From positions 3,704,501 to 3,768,500 of the forward strand of contig CANTUQ010000008.1 of assembly GCA_947683425.1 (NCBI GenBank): a stretch of 64,000 nucleotides of DNA, read 5' to 3'. Position numbers and translations under genes: made by a program. The stretch is from Excoecaria cochinchinensis. Its lineage: Eukaryota > Streptophyta > Magnoliopsida > Malpighiales > Euphorbiaceae. This document shows positions 34,619-44,616 of this stretch, piece after piece. Position 1 is the stretch's first letter. Each line of letters begins with the position of its first letter. The notes beneath the pieces are model-generated. The model had not been told where the DNA came from. It saw only the letters and a program-made list of their open reading frames with translations, and searched no databases.

Positions 34619-34726
34619 TGTCACGGTGACAACCAATTGATTGCCACCATGACCAATGCTGAGACAAGATAGAATTGCATGTAATTGGACCTCACAGTCA
34701 CAATCAATTCATTACCACCGTGACCC
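34619..34726. repeat. Two GTCACGGTG / CACCGTGAC hairpin modules in solo LTR B
   Basis: TCACGGTGAC, CAATTGATT, CACCATGAC and then TCACAGTCAC, CAATTCATT, CACCGTGAC: two modules with complementary halves around a shared CAATT.ATT spacer. The layout is like the array in solo LTR A, although the sequence differs. Confidence 0.65.
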
Positions 34727-35604
34727 TCCCCAGTTTTGTGTATTTTGGGTATTTTTCTTCCCGAAATGCACCCGAATTTCACTGCAAGTTCCTATAGCTT
34801 GTCCAACTCATGTCTAACATTATGAAATAAGTATATGAATATTTGTCAATCACAATTATATGTAAATGATGCTATGATATAGTAGTTTAATAAAGGAATT
34901 AAATGCAAAATGGAATATGAGTAGGTTTATCAAGCAATCGGTGTGTGCAAGGCATGAAATGATGCGAATGTGCTTAATGTGTGACTTATTAAATGATGCA
35001 AATTTACTCAATGCGATAATTGTACCATAATGTTGCTTTAATAAACTACATGAATACATTACCATGCGAACGAATCTTACTATGCGAATGAATATCATTA
35101 TGTGTGGGAATAATAATATAAATGAACATAACTATGTGAGTTAATGATTAAGCCTGTAATCGAGTCGTGGATAAATAAGTATGCTTATGAAGGGCTAGTG
35201 ATTCGCAGCTGCTAGTGTGGCACTGACGGGTGTCTAGTGATGGATACCGACGGGTATCCAGTGATCTAGTATTTGAGACTTCGGTCTCTAGTGTTTATTA
35301 TCTATTGTACCCTTATCCACTTCTATAACAATTCAGGCTATCTATAAAAAGAATGATATTGTATGTTTGATGATAATATTGTGTTTACATGTAACATAAT
35401 AGTGCTAATATTGAATAATGCTAGTGTTGGCTATGCCGTATTGAGTGATATCAATACTACGCTTATGATATGTTGGCATGTTAGTAAACTAATGAATGGA
35501 CTGCTATTTCATAGTGTTTTGTTTGATTAAAGCATGTTGTATTGTTTAGTGTTTGATACCGATGGGTATCTAGTGATCTAGTGCTAATATATATACAAGT
35601 TATA

Positions 35605-38054
35605 CACTACAAGAAATTAGGGGAATAGAGATGGAAAATAGAGACGGAATTCCGTCTCTAATTGAAAATAGAGACGGAAATAGAGACGGAAAAATTCCGT
35701 CTCTATTTTGGCCGTCTCTAAATTTAGAGACCGAAATTTTCCGTCTCTATTTTTAGAGACGGAAATTATTTTTCCGTCTCTAAATTAAATACATATTTTT
35801 TTTAATATATTATTAAATATATCTTTTAGAAACAAATTATTGGCAAAAACAAATCCTTTTTAATCCTCAAATATTACTGTGTTTCTCATCAATCTTCGAA
35901 TTTCTATAGAAAAATCCGACTTGTATTATTTTCTATAGTCCCTGAACACCAATTCAATCCATTATTGATATAAAGCAAAAAAGATCAAAATCTAATAAAT
36001 ATTTAGAAACAAATTAAAAAGAGAAGTTAAAAAGTTCAAGCACCAAGTGATAATCTTTGCCAAATTACACTACTGTCAAACCTATCAAAATATAGGTTCA
36101 AAGGCAAATAAAAGCACAACTTAATAATGCAAATATATCTCTTTATAAAATAATTAGACAATTAGAAGCACAGTTTTTATCTGCTTCAGCTACACATAAT
36201 GCGTGTGATTATTAGTCAATAGCTGAAGTACTTTTCATTGCACTCACAATTAAAAATAAAATAAGGAAAAAAAAAATAAAAGAAGAATAGCCTATAGATT
36301 CTGAAATTTGCTAATAGTTTTTAGCTATCAAATTGAATCATTATAAGGAAGAAAAAGGGGAAATTTTAAATGTGAAAATATTACTTAATGCTACAAAATG
36401 AAATTGTTTACTGCATCATTTGCCTAAAAGAACCTTCTTAATCTGCTGAAGCGCTTACAAAGACAGAGGCTCGTACTTTTTTGTGCTACTCTGCATCTCT
36501 GAGGCTCTCACTTGTCAGCCACAATTTCTTTTGGACAATGAACACAATTTCATCTCCATCCTGTTCTGATTCTGAACTTGAATCAGATGTTGCCACAGCT
36601 TCCCAATGTAATGCCACTAAATATTTCTTTACATAATCTACCACTGCTTGCTTGTCTCTAAAGTATTTCTTTACATAGTAATAACTTCTTTAGAGGCAAC
36701 TTAATTATAAATCAGTGTATTAACTCGTAAAAAAACTTCAGATTTTATCTTTTCAGTTTGCACACTCTCTCTCTATATCTCGCTCTCAACTTCTCTTCCT
36801 CATCTCAATCCTAGTATTACTGGATTTTAAAGTTAACAAGACCAAAGTTGAGAGCAACCCCAACAAAAGAATCACTCATGTTAAAATAATAACAACAACA
36901 TCAAAAGAAAAAAGAGTTTATAAGCAGCAGACCCAAATTGTTTCCTTCAAATTTAATGCCAAGGAACCTAAATTTGTACCAACATTGCATTCTAATTCTA
37001 CTACTACACAGACCCAAATGCAAATAACAGTAAATTTCGCACACTCATGACTCTGCTCTATAATTCTAAAACCTGTTAGAATAAATGATCAATCTATATA
37101 ATTCTAAACCAATTAAATTTTATAAAACAATTTAAATACAAGACAAATATAACTACATCAAAAACTCCCACAGCAACAGTATATATAATATTACATATAA
37201 TAATTTTAAAAATAAAAAAAAAATATATTACCTGCTGCAGATCTGGCCGGAGGAGGAACGCCGGAGCACACGACGGGCCGGAGAACAACGCCGGCGTCGA
37301 CTCGTCGGGGGCAAGGGGACCGGACGACGATGGGCAACATACAGGGGGCAGCGGAATAGGAGGAGAAAGGGAAAAGAAAGAAGAGGGGAAAAAAGAAAGA
37401 GGGGGGAAAACGCTTACCTCACCGGCGTCTACTCGACGGCGGCGGTGGGACCAAACGCCGGATGGATGGCTCGGGCAACGGAGGGAGGGGGCAGCGAATA
37501 CAGGGAGGAGAAAGGAGAGGGGAAAAGAAAGAGGAAAAAAAGAAAGAAAGGGAATTAGGGCTAAAACCCAAAATTTAGAGACGGTATTAAATTCCGTCTC
37601 TATTTAGAGACGAAAATAGTCTTCCGTCTCTAAAAATAGAGACGGAAAATATTTTCCGTCTCTAAATAGAGACGGAAAATATTTTCCGTCTCTATTTAGA
37701 GACGGAAAATTTATACCGTCTCTAAATAGAGACGGTAATATTATTCCGTCTCTATTTTTAGCGACGGTAAGAGTTTTCCGTCTCTATTTAGAGACGGAAA
37801 CTTATTCCATCTCTATTTTTAGCGACGGTAAGAGTTTTTCGTCTCTATTTAGAGATGGAAACTTATTCCGTCCCTATTTAGAGACGGAAAAAACAATTCC
37901 GTCTCTAAATACCGTCTCCTATATTGGCGGGAATAAATCCCGCCCTATTTAGTGACCAAATTTAGAGACGGAATGAATTTCGTCTCTAAATAGAGACGGA
38001 AAGCAAATAGAGACGGAATTCATTCCGTCTCTATTTTTGATTTTTCTTGTAGTG
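35605..38054. mobile_element. Non-autonomous CACTA transposon 1
   Basis: Ends CACTACAAGAAATTA and TTTTTCTTGTAGTG are inverted repeats of the CACTA superfamily, flanked by the 3-bp duplication ATA (35602-35604 and 38055-38057). Both subterminal regions (35630-35790 and 37575-38040) are packed with TAGAGACGGAA and its complement, mostly in palindromic pairs such as CCGTCTCTAAATAGAGACGG. The 2,450-bp element has no transposase frame. The interior (37235-37560) holds a purine-rich, GC-rich block. CACTA transposase proteins bind subterminal repeats of this kind. Confidence 0.93.
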
Positions 38055-38867
38055 ATAGTGTACCCGTATCCACTTCTGTATAATACAGGCTAACTATAAA
38101 GAACATGTTATGGTATGTTTATTGATAATGTTGTGTACCTATGTGTAAATATAAGATTATACTATAATGATCAGTGTTAGTGTTGGTTGTGCCACAGTGT
38201 AGTGATATTGTTATTATATTACATGCTATTATGGTTATGTTATCGAAACCTTCCGCTGCCAGTGAATATTAGTGTTTGTTATTGTAAATAATGAACTATT
38301 GAATATTGCTATTGTGTGACATGGAACATTGAATAGTTGACATATTATTGAACTAATGTATGAGTGCTTATTGTTTGATTGTAACAAGTTATTGTTAAAT
38401 AATTGTATGTGAATGCTTGTTTTAGTATTGTTTTGTTTGCATCTTCATTAAGCGTATCGCTTAGCACGGATGTTTGTCCCTATGTAGGTTATAGCTTGGA
38501 GTTTGTATTTTGAAGACGGTTTTCTGCAGGCCACAATAAGAGCTTGAAGTTTTCTACCTAGGTTGATCATTTTGTAATGTTATTGCATAATTAGAGCTCC
38601 AATTTTTGTATAAGATAAGTATAAATGTATATGTAATTTTGTATTGTAATATGTAACTATAAAGAAATAGTGCGAGTGAATAGCTTAGTGATCATTAATG
38701 TATGCTAATATGAATAGTGATCTTATAGTGGAAGTGAATAGAGATATAATATTGATTTAGTGATAATAAGTAGATATAATGATGCTAAATGGATTTAGTT
38801 AATTATAGCATGATTGTCGCGTAGCGCTCCCTTGTCCTCCCAAGGGGCATTGGGGCGTTACATGCCA

Positions 38868-41800
38868 GATCTGCAAATTCAGAGAATAGTCAAGGTACTC
38901 ATTTTGCCTTAACAACTGTATTTCTGTAATTTACATGATTTATGGGTTATTGATTCTGGTGCCATGGATCACATGTTTACTATCTCTTTTGTCTCTGTAG
39001 CAAATGGAAAAGGTGCGTGTGTAAAAGGTAAGGGAAAAATAAATCTTGTCTCTGATACTATAGAATCAGAGGTGTTATTTGTTGCCTTATTTCCTTTTAA
39101 GTTACTCTTTGTTAAAAATTTAATATCTTCTCTTAACTATGAAGTTGTTTTCACTCCTTACAAGGTGATCTTTCAGGATTTTGTCACCAAGAACACAATT
39201 GGTGAAGGTTTTCACTTGCATGGGCTCTATTATTTTTCAAGTTTCTAGAGCCCTTCAAGCCTTTTTCACTCCCTCACAATAAGCATTTCTTATGGCATTG
39301 TCGCTTACCGCATCCATCAAAACCCGTTCTCTTAAAAATAATTCTAAGTCTATTTAGAGGGAATTTTGATTGTAAAGTTTGCAATTATTCTAAGTCGGCT
39401 AGGCTTCCCTTTTATTCATCATCATTTAGAACTATTAAACCTTTTGAACTTGTTCATTCAAATGTATGGGGACTCTTTTCAGTTTCTATTGATGGTTTTA
39501 AATATTTTGTAACCTTTATTAATGATTTCTCAAGGGTCACTTGGGTTTATTTGTTGAAATCAAAATCTGCAGTCTTTAATTACCTCAAAGATTTTCACAT
39601 GTTGGTTGCTACTCAATTTTCGTCGCATATTAAAATTCTTCGATCTGACAATGGCACATATTATCCATCTCATAACATGAAAAATTACTTAAATTCTAAT
39701 AGTATATTGCATCAGACTAGTTATGTTAATTCACTTCAACAAAATGGGATTACTGAGCGAAATAATAATGATTTGTTAGAGAAAACTTGAGCCATTATGT
39801 GTCAAATGAATGTTCCAAAATATTTTTGGTCTTATGGCATTCTTACTACAACTTATCTTATCAAACGTGTACCCAGTCAAGTGCTGGATTTTCAATCTCC
39901 TCTTAAAGTGTTGCAGGTTAAAAAACCAATCCTATCTCATTTAAAGATCTTTGGCTGCATTTGTTTTGTGCACTTACGAGCAAATCAACGTGACAAGCTT
40001 GATCCATGAGATACCAAATGTATTTTTTTGAGTTATTCTCAAACACGGAAGGGGTACAAATGTTATGATGTTGTTGCCAAAAAGTTGTATGTCAGTAGAG
40101 ATGTTCGATTTACTGAAACAAGCCTATTTTTTAAGAGTTCTAATTAGGGGGAGCAATTGACCAATTTATTTCCTTTACCAAATGCTGAAGTTTATTATGA
40201 ACAATAAAATTTTCAGTGAATGGAACATGATACTCCAACCTCAACTGCGTCTATTGCAGATAGCGAAGCACCTCTGGCAATTCCTATCTTTCTTAATGAG
40301 CAAGAGTCATCAGATATGCAAGGCACACCTACTCCTAGTGAGAAAGAGTCATCAGATATGCACCTATTCTTAATGAGCAAGAGTCATCAGATATGCAAGG
40401 CATACTTTTAGCTCCTTGACAAAATCCTTCACGAGATCGTCATCCTCCTATAAAATTGCAAGATTATGTTGGTTATTCTGTCAAGTATCCTTAACCAAAT
40501 TTTTGACTTATCAGAAATTATCATCCTTGCATTCAACATTTCTTGCAACTATCTTGAATGATCGTGAGCCCAAAAGTTTTCATGAAACTCAGACTCAAGA
40601 TGTATGGGTGAAGGTAATGGAGGAGGAAGTAAAGGCTCTTGAGGACAATAATACTTGGATTATAATGCCTCTTCCTGATGGTAAACACATAGTTGGTAGT
40701 CGTTGGATTTTTAAAACAAAATTCAATCCCGATGGCTCTATCGATTGCCATAAGGCTCGTCTTGTGGCTCAGGGATTTACATAAAAATTTGGTATCGACT
40801 ATAAAGAGACGTTCGCTCTAGTTGCCAAGATGACCATTGTTAGAGTTCTTTTATCTGTAGCTGTCAATAATGCCTGGTTCCTCTCATAAATGAAAGTTCA
40901 AAATGCCTTTTTACACAGCGATCTTGAGGAAAAAGTCTTCATGAAGCTTCCCTCAAGACACCCCAAAGGAGTGTACAAGGTTGGTTTGTAAGCTTCAAAA
41001 ATTAATTTATGGACTGAAACAAAGTCCTCAGGCTTGGCATGCAAAGTTAAGTTCTACTCTTGAAGGCCTTGGTTTTCTACGAAGCTCTACCAATTCCTCA
41101 TTGTATATTCGAACTAAAAATGATGATAAGCTAATAGTCCTTGTTTATGTCAATGACCTTGTTGTCATTGGTAATTATGTTGCTTCTATTGCAACACTGA
41201 AAGAGAATCTTTAACAATAATTTCCTATTAAAGATCTCGGTTCTTTAAAGTATTTTCTTGGGATTGAAATGGCATCATCCAGCAAAGAACTCTTTTTAAA
41301 TCAACGAAAATATATTATAGGTCTGCACCAAGATGCTAGTATGTTATCTTGTAAACTTGTAGCTACTCAATTAGATAGTAAATTAAAGCTTGATTCTTCA
41401 GGAACAGCTTTTGATTCTCCCACTTCTTATCAGCAACTTATTGAGAAATTACTTATCTATCTAACCATCACACGACCTGATATTTGCTTTACTGTAAGTC
41501 TCGTTAGTTAAGATATGCATGCACCAACAAACTATCATATGGGCATGGTGAAACACATCTTGCAATACTTAAAAGGAATGATTGGCCATGGATTATTAAT
41601 GAGTGGACATGAGCACACTAATATTGTGGGATATACTGATTCGGATTGGGCTGGGAATACTCTTGATCATCATTTTACTATTTATTATTGTATGTTCATA
41701 GGTGGTAACCTTGTGTCTTAAAAAAGCAAAAAACAACATATGGTGGCTTGTTTTAGTGCTGAAGCTGAGTATCGTGCTATGGCATCTGCTGCATGTGAGC

Positions 41801-42106
41801 TTGTGTGGCTTAAGAGTCTTTTTTTTTTTTTGATATGGGTTGTTTATTTGCTACCCCGTTGACACTTTTTTGTGATAATCAGGCAGCCATGCACATAGCC
41901 GCCAATCTTGTGTTTCATGAAAGAATAAAACACATTGAGGTAAACTGTCATTATATTTATCAGCAAGTTCAGTCTAAAGTTACTCATACCTACTATGTGC
42001 AATCAAGTGATCAACTTGCAGATGTGTTCACCGAGGTTTTGCCATATACTCAGTTCCAACGATTATTGGGCAAGCTTGGATCCATCAATCTTCTGGATCC
42101 CGCTTG
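38868..42106 (+). pseudogene. Copia pol: protease, integrase, reverse transcriptase, RNase H (decayed)
   Basis: Protease motif VIDSGAMDHMF lies near 38944-38976. The pre-integrase and integrase regions follow (PFELVHSNVWG, KILRSDNGTYY, LQQNGITERNN), then reverse transcriptase (WIFKTKFNPDGSIDCHKARL, KLIYGLKQSPQAWH) with the YVDD box changed to YVND (Asn codon 41152-41154), and RNase H (GYTDSDWAG, FCDNQAAMHIA). At least eight stops or shifts interrupt it, including a T run near 41819-41832. It ends LGKLGSINLLDPA just before the polypurine tract. The order protease-integrase-RT is typical of Copia. Confidence 0.92.
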
Positions 42107-42114
42107 AGGGGGAG

Positions 42115-44052
42115 TATTAGAAGATATTGTGTATAGTTGTATATTTTTCTTACATTACAAGAAATTAAGCATTTCCTGACGAAAATTCAGAATTTTTCAT
42201 CGGGAAATTAAATTGCCGACGGAAATCAATTCCGTCGACATTTGAGTCGTAGGCAAAATTGCCAACGAAAATCGAAATCTAAATTTATGTCCGCAATTTT
42301 GCTGACGAAAAATTCACTTCCGTCAAGAATTTTTGAAAAAAAAAATTTATTTAATTGCTGACGAAAAGTTCACTTCCATCAAGAATTTTCGAATTTTTTT
42401 ATTTATTTATTTTTAACGACGAAATTTTTCGTCAGTATTCTGTCGATAATTTAAAAAAACAAAAAAAAAAAATAAAACATCAAAATAGCTTAATTAAATG
42501 GAAAATATTAGGTATCAAAAATTACAATTAATATTTTATGATTGATACCAGTATAAAGACCTAATAAAACACATCTCCACGAGACTTTATGGCCATCACA
42601 ACCTATCTATTTTTAATTCAAATGGACATACAAATTAACGTACAAAACCAAATTTATAATAAATTTAAGTTGATGCAATATAATATCCAATATGTATCAA
42701 AATTAAGCAATTGATTATAGTGTTAGGGTACATGCTCAATCTTTTCAACATATATTTATCACGTAAAAGAAAAACCACAATGACAAAAACCAAAGCAACA
42801 AACAATTTAATTAACTAATTAGTTCTTCTAATGCAATTAAAAGAACACTAATGAAAAATCACCATATAGGCCTTGATGAAAGTTGATTTCATCATTTTTT
42901 GATTAACCTACAAATCAAAATAATATACAAAAAAATAAAAATATATACAAAAAATATACAGAGAAAATATTCAACAAATATACACTAAAAAAAATTAATG
43001 AAAACAATGCAAAAAATATAAAAAAAAGAAAAAATAGTAGATCTGGATAAATAGCTCAGCAGATCTGGATGACCGGCAAGGGGTGGATATGCTTGCAGCC
43101 AGAGAGGGGGGGGGGTGCAGGGAAGGAGGGAGAGGGAGGTAGATTGAGGGCCGGTGGCGACCAGATCTGCGAGAGAAAGGGGGAGGGAGGGAGAGGGGGG
43201 AGAGAATGTGGCAGCGATCGGCGAGAGAGCCAATTGATGGAGGGAGGGAGAGAGAAAGGGGGAGGGAAAGAAAGAAATAGGGAGGGAAGGAGAGTGGAAA
43301 AAAAAAAGTCAGAATTTTATATATATACATAATTTTTAGCGACGGAAATGCTAAAAGTGAAATTTTAAAAATATTTAATATTGTATTATTTTTTTAGCAA
43401 TAGAAGTTCAATTCTGTCGCTATTTAGGTATGAGAATTAATTTTCGTCGCTAAAATAAAGAATTTTCGGCGCTAAAAAATATTAAAAATATTTATTTTTT
43501 TAGCAGCAGAAGTTCAATTCCGTCACTATTTAGCTATGGAATTTAATTTCCGTCGCTAGAAGTTCAATTCCGTCGCTAAACAATATTAAAAACATTAATT
43601 AATTATTTTAGCAATGGATTTTTTTTTGCGTCGCTATTTAGCTACCTAATTAAATTTTGTCGCTAAATTTTAACATGGGATGTAGATTTCCATTGCTAAT
43701 TTTTATAAAAAAATGTGATTTTTTGTGCCATATTTAGCGACGGTTTAGGTTTTCCGTCGCTAAAAAAAGAGAAAAATTTTTAGTTTCCGTCGCTATTTAG
43801 CTACGAAAATAAGTTTTCTATCACTAGATAGCGACCAACAGAATGTTTTTCATCACTATTTTTACATTTTCTTGTAGTGTTAGTAAATATGAATATCTCT
43901 GTCCAGCTGTTTCCGCATATTTTTAGGCTAAATTAAACGTTATTGTTTATTTTCCAAACAGTTGTATTTTCTATATATATGTCTCTGTTATGTACCATAT
44001 ATACCTGAAAAAGAAATATTTTTCTTTCATTTTCTTATTCTATATTTCTTCA
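42115..44052 (+). repeat. 3' LTR of the old Copia, with a CACTA insertion
   Basis: Starts TATTAGAAGATATTG after the polypurine tract, is interrupted by the CACTA element at 42153-43879, and resumes to TTCTTCA at 44052. The LTR itself is about 210 bp and matches the 5' LTR segments. Confidence 0.85.
42153..43879. mobile_element. Non-autonomous CACTA transposon 2
   Basis: Ends CATTACAAGAAATTA and ATTTTCTTGTAGTG with the 3-bp duplication TTA (42150-42152 and 43880-43882). The left end has one changed base (CATTA for CACTA). Subterminal motifs are TAGCGACGGAA / TTCCGTCGCTA on the right side and GACGAAA-type variants on the left. The 1,727-bp element has no transposase. A purine-rich block (43060-43300) shares GCAGATCTGG with CACTA 1. 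Confidence 0.9.
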
Positions 44053-44225
44053 AATTTTGACAAAAAAAAATTCTATAAATAATATATCGAATTTGGACAT
44101 GCTTATATTTCTCAACTTGATTCTTTCAAATTGTTGTATAGATCATATTTCTCTAATACATACATATACTCAAAATAAATATCACAAAAAACATATAATC
44201 AATTTTACAGAAAACAAAAGTAGTG
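44053..44225. other. AT-rich spacer between the two Copia elements
   Basis: Unrecognised AT-rich sequence. It continues at 48945 when the second Copia is left out. Confidence 0.6.
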
Positions 44226-44230
44226 CAACC

Positions 44231-44566
44231 TGTTGAATAATTGATTCAAAATTATTGACTGCTGTAGTTATTTGTTCTTTTTACTGTCTTTGAACTGGTA
44301 TTAGCACATTTCCATTATTTCCTTATTTTTCTGATTTAGTTGAGGCACGTTGAGATAGTGCCTGATTTTTTTCTCTGTTTTTTGATTTGGTAGTTACTTT
44401 GTAAAGCCTATTAATAGGCTGGTTTCCGTTTCAATAAAAAGTATCCAGATTCAGCAGTAATTTTTTTTAGCCCACCAGATATATTTGTAGAAATTCCTCA
44501 AAAATAGCTTATTTTCTTAACTCTGTTTTGCAATAATTCAGAGCTTTTCAGTTCTCTTCCCCAACA
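44231..44566 (+). repeat. 5' LTR of the young Copia
   Basis: Starts TGTTGAATAATTG and ends TTCCCCAACA; contains CAATAAAAAGTA, a likely polyadenylation signal. Confidence 0.95.
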
Positions 44567-44570
44567 TTTG

Positions 44571-44582
44571 TGGTATTAGAGC
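44571..44582 (+). other. Primer binding site of the young Copia
   Basis: TGGTATTAGAGC differs by one base from the usual initiator-Met tRNA site TGGTATCAGAGC; it lies four bases after the LTR. Confidence 0.8.
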
Positions 44583-44616
44583 GCTGGTTCGTTTGTAACT
44601 GGGCGTATAATTATTC

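Larger units (their letters stand above)
33326..38862 (+). mobile_element. Solo LTR B (Del/Tekay-like gypsy) carrying a CACTA insertion
   Basis: Runs from TGTAACATCC to GGGGCGTTACA with a perfect 5-bp target duplication TGCCA (33321-33325 and 38863-38867). Leaving out the CACTA element gives an LTR of about 3.08 kb. It shares with solo LTR A the TGTAACA ends, a GTACCCGTATCCACT-type motif, the TATCGCTTAGCACGG motif and a hairpin pair (34619-34726). It is a different family member, not a recent copy. No internal coding region is present. Confidence 0.88.
28371..44052 (+). mobile_element. Old Copia retrotransposon with nested insertions
   Basis: 5' LTR at 28371-29380, a tRNA-Met-like primer site (TGGTATCATAGC) at 29381, gag pieces from 29443, protease at 38944, integrase, reverse transcriptase and RNase H to 42106, polypurine tract TTGAGGGGGAG, 3' LTR at 42115-44052. 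Later insertions account for about 10.5 kb of its 15.7 kb. The coding parts have many stops and frameshifts and a YVDD-to-YVND change. AATTT occurs on both sides (28366-28370 and 44053-44057) and may be the target duplication, but the first few LTR bases are uncertain. Confidence 0.9.

Noticed and set aside
43069..43332. Gly/Arg/Glu-rich frame and Pro/Ser/Leu-rich antisense frames
   Set aside because: Products of the purine-rich block in CACTA 2; no domain and no conserved start.
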